From assembly GCA_016709145.1 (NCBI GenBank), contig JADJEK010000002.1:434001-498000 (forward strand): DNA of 64,000 nucleotides, read 5' to 3'. A program made the translations under genes and the position numbers. How positions within the stretch are numbered: the stretch's first letter is position 1; every line of letters begins with the position of its first letter. The notes under the pieces were generated by a model. It ran no database searches, was not told the origin of the DNA, and worked only from the letters and a program-made list of their open reading frames with translations. Shown piece after piece: positions 52,975 to 61,067 of this stretch. This DNA is from Planctomycetota bacterium (GTDB lineage: Bacteria > Planctomycetota > B15-G4 > JADJEK01).

Positions 52975-55248
52975 ATGAACATCGTCTGCGTCGGCGGCGG
53001 ACCTGCCGGTCTCTACTTCTCGATCCTGTTCAAGAAGGCGCATCCCGACGCGCACATCGTCGTGCACGAGCGCAACCGGCCCGACGATACGTTCGGTTTC
53101 GGCGTGGTGTTCTCGGCGGAGACCCTGTCGCACTTCGGCGTGGCCGATCCCGAGACGTATCGAGCGATCCAAGACCACTTCGTCTACTGGGACGACATCG
53201 ACACGTTCTTCCGCGGCAGCAAGGTCACCTCGACCGGCCACGGCTTCTGCGGCCTCGCGCGCGTGAAGCTGCTCGAGATCTTGCAGCGCCGGGCTCGATC
53301 GCTCGGCGTCGACGTGAGGTTCCAGTCCGACGTCGTCGACCCGTCCGCGTATCGCGATGCCGATCTCGTGCTGGCGTGCGACGGCGTGAACAGCGCGATG
53401 CGCGAGCGCTACGCCGCGACGTTCAAGCCCACGATCGAGTGGGGCAAGACGCGCTTCACGTGGCTCGGCGCGCGCTGGCCGCTGACGGCGTTCACGTTCC
53501 TGTACCGGCGCAACGAACACGGGTTGTTCCAAGTGCACGCGTACCCGTATCAGCGCGGAGCGGGCGCGGACGACGTGCGCTCGACGTTCATCGTCGAGTG
53601 CACGGAGGACGCGTGGACCAAAGCCGGCTTCGAGGCCATGCCCGAGGCCGACATGGTGCGCTACTTCGAGCGCCTGTTCGCGGACGACCTGAAGGGTGCT
53701 CCGCTGCTGACGAACCGCTCGATCTGGCGGCGCTTCCCGTTCATCAAGAACGAACGTTGGTACCACGACAACGTCGTGCTGCTCGGCGACGCCGCGCACA
53801 CCGCGCACTTCTCGATCGGATCGGGGACGAAGCTCGCGATGGAGGACGCGATCGCGCTCGCGGATGCGTGCTCGAAGCACGCTCCCGACGTGCCGCGCGC
53901 GTTGGCCGCATATCAGGAGTCGCGCTGGCTCGACGTGGCCAAGCTGCAGCGCGCCGCGAGCACGAGCCAGTCCTGGTTCGAACACACCGAGCGCTACGAG
54001 CGACAGGACGCCATCCAGTTCACGTTCAACCAGATGACGCGCAGCAAGAAGATCACTTGGGACAACCTGCACCTGCGTGATCCGAAGTTCGTCGACACCG
54101 TGAAGGGTGCGTACGCGACGCACGTCGACGCGAAGCCCGACTCCACCGGTGCGATTCCGGTTCCCGCGTTCACGCCGTACTCGATCGGTTCACTGCGACT
54201 CGCCAATCGCATCGTGGTGTCGCCGATGTGCATGTACTCCGCCGTCGACGGCACCGTGAACGATTGGCACCTCGTGCACCTCGGCAGCCGCGCGGTCGGT
54301 GGTGCGGGCCTGCTGATCGCCGAGATGACGGACGTCAGCGCGGACGGTCGCATCACGCCGGGCTGTGCCGGCCTCTACGCCGACGCACACGTGCCGGCGT
54401 GGAAGCGCATCGTCGACTTCGTGCATCAGCGCAGCGCATCGAAGATCGCGGTCCAACTCGCGCACGCGGGTCGCAAGGGTTCGTCGCGCATCCCGTGGGA
54501 GGCCGGCTACGACGAGCCGTTGACGCAAGGCGCGTGGCCGTTGATCGCGCCGTCGGCGATCCCGTGGAGCGATCGCCATCCGACGCCGAAGGCGATGGAC
54601 GCGGCCGACCTCGCGCGCGTGAAGGCGGATTTCGTGCGCGCGACGCAACGTGCGAACGAGGTCGGATTCGACCTCATCGAACTGCACATGGCGCACGGGT
54701 ACTTGCTGTCGTCGTTCCTGTCGCCGTCGTCGAACCAGCGCACGGACGCGTACGGCGGCTCGCTCGAACACCGCATGCGCTTCCCGCTCGAAGTGCTCGA
54801 CGCCGTGCGCGCCGCGTGGCCGGCGTCGAAGCCGATCGCCGTGCGTATCTCGGCCAGCGATTGGCTCGAACCGCAGGGCATGACGGCCGACGACGCCGTC
54901 GTCGTCGCGCGCGCACTGAAGCGACACGGTTGCGACATCGTCGACGTTTCGGCCGGTGGCACGACGCCGCACGCGAAGCCGGTCTACGGCCGCATGTTCC
55001 AGGTGCACTTCTCCGACCAGATCCGCCACGAAGCCGACGTCGCGACGATGACCGTCGGCAACGTGCAGTCGGTCGACCACGTCAACACGATCCTGGCGGC
55101 GGGCCGTGCGGACCTCGTCGTGTTGGCACGCGCGCACTTGGCGGATCCGTACCTGACGCTGCACGCGGCCGAGCGCTACGAGTTCGCCGACGCGCCGTGG
55201 CCGAATCCGTATCTCGCGGTCAAGCCGAGTCGACGCAAGGGCGGCTGA
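52975..55248 (+). CDS. Bifunctional anthraniloyl-CoA monooxygenase / salicylyl-CoA 5-hydroxylase type
   Basis: The 757-residue fusion starts at an ATG 5 bases after AGGAG. Residues 1 to about 385 are a class A flavin monooxygenase with NIVCVGGGPAGLYFSILFKK at the N-terminus and LLGDAAHTAHFSIGSGTKLA as the second FAD motif. Residues about 397-745 are an old-yellow-enzyme reductase (SLRLANRIVVSPMCMYSAVD, IAVQLAHAGRKGS, DAYGGSLEHRMRFPLEV). This pairing is known from anthraniloyl-CoA monooxygenase/reductase and related salicylyl-CoA 5-hydroxylases of aromatic breakdown. No CoA ligase, ring-opening or beta-oxidation gene is nearby, so the natural substrate here is uncertain. A TACCCT at 52945-52950 may be its -10. 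Confidence 0.9.
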   Translation: MNIVCVGGGPAGLYFSILFKKAHPDAHIVVHERNRPDDTFGFGVVFSAETLSHFGVADPETYRAIQDHFVYWDDIDTFFRGSKVTSTGHGFCGLARVKLLEILQRRARSLGVDVRFQSDVVDPSAYRDADLVLACDGVNSAMRERYAATFKPTIEWGKTRFTWLGARWPLTAFTFLYRRNEHGLFQVHAYPYQRGAGADDVRSTFIVECTEDAWTKAGFEAMPEADMVRYFERLFADDLKGAPLLTNRSIWRRFPFIKNERWYHDNVVLLGDAAHTAHFSIGSGTKLAMEDAIALADACSKHAPDVPRALAAYQESRWLDVAKLQRAASTSQSWFEHTERYERQDAIQFTFNQMTRSKKITWDNLHLRDPKFVDTVKGAYATHVDAKPDSTGAIPVPAFTPYSIGSLRLANRIVVSPMCMYSAVDGTVNDWHLVHLGSRAVGGAGLLIAEMTDVSADGRITPGCAGLYADAHVPAWKRIVDFVHQRSASKIAVQLAHAGRKGSSRIPWEAGYDEPLTQGAWPLIAPSAIPWSDRHPTPKAMDAADLARVKADFVRATQRANEVGFDLIELHMAHGYLLSSFLSPSSNQRTDAYGGSLEHRMRFPLEVLDAVRAAWPASKPIAVRISASDWLEPQGMTADDAVVVARALKRHGCDIVDVSAGGTTPHAKPVYGRMFQVHFSDQIRHEADVATMTVGNVQSVDHVNTILAAGRADLVVLARAHLADPYLTLHAAERYEFADAPWPNPYLAVKPSRRKGG

Positions 55249-55293
55249 TCTCCGAGTCCTACGCACCCGGCGATCGCATGCGCGAGCCGACCG

Positions 55294-56562
55294 TCAGTCG
55301 AGGACGGGCGTCGGCGCGCTCACGGTCGAGAACGAGTTGCCCGACACCGTGCCGAGCGTGCCGTCGTCGGCGAACTCGGTGCGATTCTGCTTCGCCGTGT
55401 TCTTGGTCAGCACCGTCGCCGTGCCGCTGTTCTCGAAGCCCTCGCCGTGATTCCCCACCGCGACGTTGGCATCGAGCGTCGTCGCGAGGACCCCGGTCTC
55501 GACGTTGAAGCCATCCTTGCCGCAGCGTTCGGCGCGGTTCTTGCGCAGCACGCAGTTCGAGCTGAACACGACGAACGCGCTGCCGGCGCAGTCCTGGACC
55601 ACGTTGCCGGTCAGTCGCTCGGTGTCGCCGTCGATCCAGACCGCGGGAGCGCCGTTCGTGCCGCAGCGACGCACGACGTTGTCGCGCACGTCGAGGTCGT
55701 GGGCCACGGCGCCGAAGCGGATGCCCGAGCCCGCGCAATCCTCGATCACGTTGCCGCGCACCAACCCGTTCGCGCCGTAGACGACGAACAGTCCGTTGAA
55801 CGCGCCAGCGATCTTGTTCTTCGCGATGTCGGGGTCGCTGCCGGTCGTGCTGATCGCGCTGCTGTCGTCGGCGTGCACGGCTTCGACCACGCACTTGGTC
55901 ACGGTCGGCCGTTCCCCGGTGATCGAGATGCCGCTGCCGACGCGGATCGAGCGCACGGTGCACTTGGAAACGGTCACGTCCGAACCGAGCACGCCGATGC
56001 CGCGCAACCGATCGTTGCGCACCGCGGTCTTCGTCACCGAAGCGAAGTCACTGGCGAGATCGATCCCACCCTCGCAGCCGACGATTTCGCACTGCGTCAG
56101 GGTCGCGAAGTTGCCGGCGATCTGCACCCCGGCTTCCTCGCAGTCGACGATCAGCACGCGATCGAGTTCGACGTGATCGCTGTTCGTGACGACGACGCCC
56201 GCGCCGCTGCCGGTCGCCGCGCGCGCATGACGGATCGTGAGTCGCTCGAGGCGCAAGCCGTCGCAATCGTCGGCGATCAGTGCCGGGCCGGACGGCGTCG
56301 GCGCCGATGGCATCGCGTCGAGGACCGTTTTGGTCGTGCCGGCCCCGCGGATGCGCAGACCGGCCTTGCCGCTGACCTGCGCGTTGCCGAGATGGACGCC
56401 GGCCGCGAGCACGATCGTGTCACCCGCGGAAGCGGCGGTGAGCGCTTGCTGCAGCGTCGTGATCCCGAGGCCGGGATCCGGCACGTGCAGCGTGCCGGCG
56501 CGAGCCGACGCGCTCGCCAGACACACGAACGCGAAGGCGATGCCGAATCGGCGCGTCCTCAT
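55294..56562 (-). CDS. Secreted right-handed beta-helix protein
   Basis: The 422-residue protein has a signal peptide ending SASARA. Short repeats of about 22-24 residues run from residue 40 to the end, with Asn/Val ladders such as VVTNSDHVELDRVLIVDCEE and RGNVIEDCAGSGIRFGAVAH, typical of PbH1 (pectate-lyase-like, NosD-like) beta-helices. The start of the helix (DPGLGITTLQQALTAASAGD) has the usual capping pattern. No catalytic residues of a named lyase are evident. Such proteins bind or cleave polysaccharides, but none of this can be fixed here. The gene is convergent with the monooxygenase fusion, leaving 45 bases. Confidence 0.82.
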   Translation of the reverse strand: MRTRRFGIAFAFVCLASASARAGTLHVPDPGLGITTLQQALTAASAGDTIVLAAGVHLGNAQVSGKAGLRIRGAGTTKTVLDAMPSAPTPSGPALIADDCDGLRLERLTIRHARAATGSGAGVVVTNSDHVELDRVLIVDCEEAGVQIAGNFATLTQCEIVGCEGGIDLASDFASVTKTAVRNDRLRGIGVLGSDVTVSKCTVRSIRVGSGISITGERPTVTKCVVEAVHADDSSAISTTGSDPDIAKNKIAGAFNGLFVVYGANGLVRGNVIEDCAGSGIRFGAVAHDLDVRDNVVRRCGTNGAPAVWIDGDTERLTGNVVQDCAGSAFVVFSSNCVLRKNRAERCGKDGFNVETGVLATTLDANVAVGNHGEGFENSGTATVLTKNTAKQNRTEFADDGTLGTVSGNSFSTVSAPTPVLD

Positions 56563-56697
56563 GGGTGCGAACTCCGCCCTGTTTGTCGAAATCGCGAGGG
56601 GGCGGATGAAGCTTATTCCCGAATCGGCGCGAGGCCAGAGCGGCGGCTCACGCAGCGCATCGGAGACCGCGCAGCCGTGGGGGGACCGATCGCTGGA

Positions 56698-58110
56698 TCA
56701 GTCGAGGACGATCAGGGCGGTTCCGAGAGCGGGCTGCTTCGGCGTCACGTTCACTTTCACGCGCGCCTTCGCGTGATCACCGAAGTTCTCGGCACGCAAC
56801 GTCAGGTACGGACCACTGGGCACAGGCAGGTCGGTCAGGACCAGCGCATCGGGCGTCGCCAGCACGGTGTATTGACCGAGACCGCTCATCGAACCCGCCG
56901 CGCACGTCGCCGTGAGCGCGAGTGGGCCGGTCACGTAGTCGTTGGCGAGGAACGTCGCGTCGGCGGTGGCGCCGGGCAGCAACAGCGCGGTGATCTCGGG
57001 CGCGGCCTGGCGCAGCGTCGCGACGCGCGGCAGCGCGGTTTTCGGCAGTCCCCGGCCGGTGGCGAGTTCGATCGTCACGGGGCTCGACGTCGGGTTGGTC
57101 AGCCGCAGGAAATAGATGCCCGAGGTCGGCGTCTTCAGCACGACCTTCTTCTTCACGGCCTTCAACATCTTGTGCGGGACGGTCACGGGCTCGGCCGGGT
57201 CGTAGTTCTCCGGACGGACCCAGGATTCGACGCGAGCGCCCTTGTTCAACTCGATCGTGGTCAGTGCGAGCTTCATGCCGGCCAGCGTGTCGAAGCGCAG
57301 TTCACGCGCCGCGCCTGCGGCGAGCGTCGTCCGCACCCGATCGCCGGGAACGAACCACGGCGCGCCGATCGTCAACGTCACGGGCAACGCTTGAACGGCG
57401 TGCGGAGCGCCCTGCTGCGTCATCAGCAGTACGTTGGCGTAGACACCCGGCACGAGGCCTTCGGCATGGACCAACACGGTGAACGTCGCGGGCGCACTGC
57501 CCGCGACCGCGACCCCCGACGCGCCCACGACTTCGAGCCACGTCACGGGCTTCTGCAGCGCGATCTCGAACAGACCGAAGCTGCCGGGCGTCCCCGAGTT
57601 GATCACGGCGACGTCCACGGCCAGGTCCGGGTCGACCGACGTCGCAGCGAATGCGAGCGGCGCGTTCGACGCGAACGCGAGGTCGGGGACGAGGATCTCG
57701 ATCGGCGCCGCGAACACGACGTTGTCGGTGCGGTCGATCTCGTCCGGGAACGGCACGACGCGTAGCGCGACATGATGGGGGCCGGCCGTCGCCGCCGCCG
57801 GCAACGTCACGACGAGCCCGTGGATGCCGTCGAAGTCCACCGCGGTCGAACCGATCACGGGGTCGCCGGCGTCCAAGACGGCGTCGTCGGTCCACACGAC
57901 GTCCAGGTGCACCGGGTTCCCCGCCGAATCCCCGACGATGCGGATCTCGGCGCTGGCGGCGATGGTGGCACCCGCATTCGCCTGACCGGGCAGCACCAGG
58001 CTCACGGCTTCGAGTTCCACGCCCGCGGCCGAGGCGTGAGCCGCAGCGCCGAGGGCCATTCCGAGGACGACGTTCGCGATCGCGACGAATCTGAAGGTCG
58101 AAACCACCAT
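56698..58110 (-). CDS. Secreted CARDB-like protein of unknown function
   Basis: The 470-residue protein has a signal peptide ending HASA. Residues about 33-140 resemble a CARDB/Ig-like adhesion module (VLPGQANAGATIAASAEIRI, then DGIHGLVVTLPAAATAGPHH). Residues about 145-245 form a second module. A basic segment near 315 (HKMLKAVKKKVVLKTPTSGI) lies within a C-terminal beta domain resembling bacterial pre-peptidase-like modules (GIYFLRLTNPTSSPVTIEL). No enzyme domain follows. It lies 135 bases upstream of the beta-helix gene on the same strand, and both are exported. Confidence 0.65.
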   Translation of the reverse strand: MVVSTFRFVAIANVVLGMALGAAAHASAAGVELEAVSLVLPGQANAGATIAASAEIRIVGDSAGNPVHLDVVWTDDAVLDAGDPVIGSTAVDFDGIHGLVVTLPAAATAGPHHVALRVVPFPDEIDRTDNVVFAAPIEILVPDLAFASNAPLAFAATSVDPDLAVDVAVINSGTPGSFGLFEIALQKPVTWLEVVGASGVAVAGSAPATFTVLVHAEGLVPGVYANVLLMTQQGAPHAVQALPVTLTIGAPWFVPGDRVRTTLAAGAARELRFDTLAGMKLALTTIELNKGARVESWVRPENYDPAEPVTVPHKMLKAVKKKVVLKTPTSGIYFLRLTNPTSSPVTIELATGRGLPKTALPRVATLRQAAPEITALLLPGATADATFLANDYVTGPLALTATCAAGSMSGLGQYTVLATPDALVLTDLPVPSGPYLTLRAENFGDHAKARVKVNVTPKQPALGTALIVLD

Positions 58111-58242
58111 GGACTCCGGGTAAACGTCTCGTCTTGCGTGGCGAACCTACCCCGGACTTGAGCGCTGCGCCGACGCGACGCGACGTTCGCCGCGCCGGAT
58201 GGTGGAAGTCTTGAACGTCGGTCGAGCGACGTGAGGTGCGAA

Positions 58243-59220
58243 GTGTCGTTCCTGACCGCACACGCCGACGCGCTCTTGAATCGTTTGACGAAGAATCTGG
58301 CGCACCGCCGCAAGATCGCGAAGCGCTACGCGACCGACGCGTTCCGGCTCTACGACGCGGACCTGCCGGACTACAACGCCGCGATCGACGTCTACGCGGA
58401 CGCCGCGCACGTGCAGGAATACGAGGCTCCCGGCACGATCGACGCCGCACTCGCGCGCGATCGCTTCGACGACGTGTTGCGCGCGACGGCGACGGTGCTG
58501 TCGATCCCGCGCGAACGCGTGTTCGGCAAGCTGCGTCGCAAGCAGAAGGACTTCACGCAGTACCAACGCGCCGACGTGCCGCCCTTCGAACTCACGATGC
58601 AGGAGGGCGACGCACGCTTCCTCGTCGAGCTCGCGACCCACCTCGACACCGGCGTGTTCCTCGATCATCGCCTCGTGCGTTCACGCATCCGCGCGCAGGC
58701 GAGCGGACTGCGCTTCCTGAACCTGTTCTGCTACACCGCGACCGCGACGGTCCAAGCCGCGCTCGGCGGCGCGGTGCGTTCGCTGTCGGTCGACCTCTCG
58801 AACACCTACCTCGAATGGGCGGCGCGCAACTTCGCGCAGAACGGACTGACGGCGCCGGCGCACCGGCTCGAACGCGCCGACGTCGTCGCGTGGCTCGAAC
58901 AGCCGATCCGGGAGTCGTTCGACCTGATCCTGCTCGATCCGCCGACCTTCAGCCGCTCGAAGAAGATGGACGGCGAGTTCGACGTCGCCACCGATCACCT
59001 GCGCCTCATCGCGCTGTGCATGCGACGACTCACGCCGGGCGGAACGCTGTGGTTCTCGACCAATCAACGGCGCTTCACGCTCGATCCGGCCGTGACGCAA
59101 GCCTTCGACGTGCGTGACGTCACGCGCCAGACGATGCCGGAAGACTTCGCCGGTGGAGCGCCGATCCATCACGGTTTCGTGATCCGAGCGCGGCGGGACC
59201 CCGAGGATCCACGCGGCTGA
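58243..59220 (+). CDS. RlmK-type 23S rRNA methyltransferase (RlmKL C-terminal domain only)
   Basis: The 325-residue product uses a GTG at 58243, preceded by GAGGTG at 4 bases; a GTG at 58231 would add four residues. It matches the C-terminal half of E. coli RlmKL: NRLTKNLAHRRKIAKRYATD, FRLYDADLPDYNAAIDVY and VQEYEAPGTID at the front, then DTGVFLDHRLVRSRI, LNLFCYTATATVQAALGGA (SAM motif I) and LILLDPPTFSRSKKM (catalytic DPPTF). In E. coli this domain makes m7G2069 in 23S rRNA. The RlmL half (m2G2445) with its THUMP domain is absent here. It is divergent from the CARDB-like gene. Confidence 0.85.
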   Translation: MSFLTAHADALLNRLTKNLAHRRKIAKRYATDAFRLYDADLPDYNAAIDVYADAAHVQEYEAPGTIDAALARDRFDDVLRATATVLSIPRERVFGKLRRKQKDFTQYQRADVPPFELTMQEGDARFLVELATHLDTGVFLDHRLVRSRIRAQASGLRFLNLFCYTATATVQAALGGAVRSLSVDLSNTYLEWAARNFAQNGLTAPAHRLERADVVAWLEQPIRESFDLILLDPPTFSRSKKMDGEFDVATDHLRLIALCMRRLTPGGTLWFSTNQRRFTLDPAVTQAFDVRDVTRQTMPEDFAGGAPIHHGFVIRARRDPEDPRG

Positions 59221-59266
59221 TCCGCGGGCTCGGCCGTTCCGCCGATCGTCGGCGCGCTCGTCGCGT

Positions 59267-60706
59267 TCAGCTCATCGCGACGTTGCGGATGACCGTGTCG
59301 CCGCGTTCCTTCAGCAACTGCTGCGCGGCACCACGGCCGTACTGCATGCCGAACAGACGCCACAGCTTCTTCTTGCGGCGCAGCCACTTGTTCAGGCGCT
59401 CGGCTTCGGTGCGGATGCGGTCGATGGTGGGCTTGTCGAGCGTGGTGCCGACCAAGCCGGCGCCTTCGACGACTTCGTCCCAGTTGTCGCCCTTGATCTC
59501 GCCGCGCTCGATCGCCTGCTCGTGGTAGCGCGTCTGCGGATACGTGATGTTCACGTTCGGCGACATCGCGATGCCGAGCTTGTGGAAGAACCGAATCGAC
59601 TGCATCGCGGTGTCGTAGGTCTCGCCGGGCAAGCCCAGGATCATGTTCGGGCTGATCGCGAGGCCGATCGACTCGCCGTAGTCGCGGTAGCGCAGGAAGT
59701 CCTCGAGCGTGAGCTTCGAGATCTCCTTCTGGATCGCGTCCGAGCCGGTCTCGAGCCCGGTGTAGATCTCGACGCAGCCCGCGTCGCGCATGAGCTTCAG
59801 CAGCTCGTTCTTCATGCCGTTCAGGCGCGTCTGGCAGCGCCACTCGATCTTCTTGGCCAGACCGCGCGCGATCAGTCCCTCGCAGATCGCGGCGGTGTGC
59901 TTGCGATCGAGCGTGAAGATCTGGTCCTGGAACATGATGCGGCGCACGCCGAACTTGGTGACGACCTCCTCGACTTCGTCGAGGACCTGCTTCGGGTCGC
60001 GCTTGCTCTGGCGATCACCGAACATCTGCTTGTAGCAGTAGCCGCACGGCATCGGACAACCGCGCGACGTCTCGAGCATCGCGAACGGAACGTCGGGAGC
60101 GGCCGCGTCGCGGTACTTGTCCATCGGCAGCAGGTGCCAGGCCGGCGACGGGAAGTCCTTGTACTTCATCGGCGCGGGATCGTCGGCGTTGTGGACGATC
60201 GTGCCGTCCGGGCGGCGCCACGACACCGACGCCACCTGCGACAGGTCCTCACCGCGCGCGAGCGCGGCGAGCGCGAGGAACGAAACCGGTTCGGTCTCCC
60301 CGCGCAATGCGGCGTCGACCATCGGCAGCTTGTGCAGCATGTCCGCCGGATAGATCGAGCCGTGCGGTCCCTCGAGCAGCATCCACTTGGCCTTGGGACC
60401 GGTCTTCAGGTACTCGCGGAAGAAGTTCTGCACGTACGACGTATCGGGGATCGGCAGTTCCCAGGCGTCGGTGCGTTCGGACGAGTAGTAGAGAACGTCC
60501 GGCGAGAACGCGCGGACCTGACGCGCCGCCTCGGCGTCGTCGAGGTCGAGCACGTGCGCATCGATGAACTGCACCTCGAATCCGCCGTGCTGCTCCAGCC
60601 ATGCCGCAACGATCGCCGTGGACAGCGGTTGCCAGCGACGGGTCTTCCGGAACGCGTAGTTGCGTCGGAACACCGGGATATGGGGATTCACGATGCTGAT
60701 CTTCAT
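59267..60706 (-). CDS. B12-binding-domain radical SAM protein
   Basis: The 479-residue protein starts MKISIVNPHIPVFRRNYAFR. Residues about 1-165 form a B12-binding-like Rossmann domain (FEVQFIDAHVLDLDDAEAAR, then AFSPDVLYYSS) without the DxHxxG ligand. The radical SAM cluster is Cys217, Cys221 and Cys224 (CPMPCGYC), followed by the barrel motifs IMFQDQIFTLDRKHT, CVEIYTGLETGSD and SPNMILGLPGETYDT. Such enzymes methylate or cyclise inactivated carbon atoms, often in lipid or natural-product synthesis; the substrate cannot be read. TATATT on the minus strand at 60744-60739 may be its -10. The gene is divergent from the sulfatase-fold lipoprotein. Confidence 0.88.
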   Translation of the reverse strand: MKISIVNPHIPVFRRNYAFRKTRRWQPLSTAIVAAWLEQHGGFEVQFIDAHVLDLDDAEAARQVRAFSPDVLYYSSERTDAWELPIPDTSYVQNFFREYLKTGPKAKWMLLEGPHGSIYPADMLHKLPMVDAALRGETEPVSFLALAALARGEDLSQVASVSWRRPDGTIVHNADDPAPMKYKDFPSPAWHLLPMDKYRDAAAPDVPFAMLETSRGCPMPCGYCYKQMFGDRQSKRDPKQVLDEVEEVVTKFGVRRIMFQDQIFTLDRKHTAAICEGLIARGLAKKIEWRCQTRLNGMKNELLKLMRDAGCVEIYTGLETGSDAIQKEISKLTLEDFLRYRDYGESIGLAISPNMILGLPGETYDTAMQSIRFFHKLGIAMSPNVNITYPQTRYHEQAIERGEIKGDNWDEVVEGAGLVGTTLDKPTIDRIRTEAERLNKWLRRKKKLWRLFGMQYGRGAAQQLLKERGDTVIRNVAMS

Positions 60707-61067
60707 GCGCGCGGGACACCCCGAAAATGAGCCGGCCCAATATAGCCCACGGTTGCGCGTCGGCTCGTTCGAAGGCTGGCGCGTCGTCGAAGTCGATCCA
60801 CCGGCCGCCGCGGCCCGTCGGTCGACTCGCGAGGTCCTCGATCGGCCCGCGTTCGGCCCGGACTGGACAGGAACCCCGTCGCGGGCGATTCGGTGCGGTC
60901 CCCGCGCAGCCCATCGGACACGCCTGAAAATCCCGTTCGCGCGGGACCCGATCGTCTTGTATGTCTTCGTCACTCCAACTGCCGGATCCTCGTCGATGCT
61001 CTCCCGCTCGCCGCTGGTCTCTCCACCAACGGGCAAGCGCTCCGAACCCGGTTCGCGCCGGGGTCGC
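60707..61067. other. Divergent intergenic region between radical SAM and sulfatase-fold genes
   Basis: This 361-base interval separates two divergent starts. An open frame extends the sulfatase-fold gene through it, but it codes Arg/Pro/Ser-rich, non-protein-like residues and lacks a signal. A TATATT on the minus strand (60744-60739) stands out in the high-GC sequence as a possible -10 for the radical SAM gene. No operator or RNA element was recognised. Confidence 0.4.

Noticed and set aside
60660..61067. N-terminal extension of the sulfatase-fold protein to 60660
   Set aside because: It would overlap the radical SAM gene start and bury the clear lipoprotein signal at 61068.
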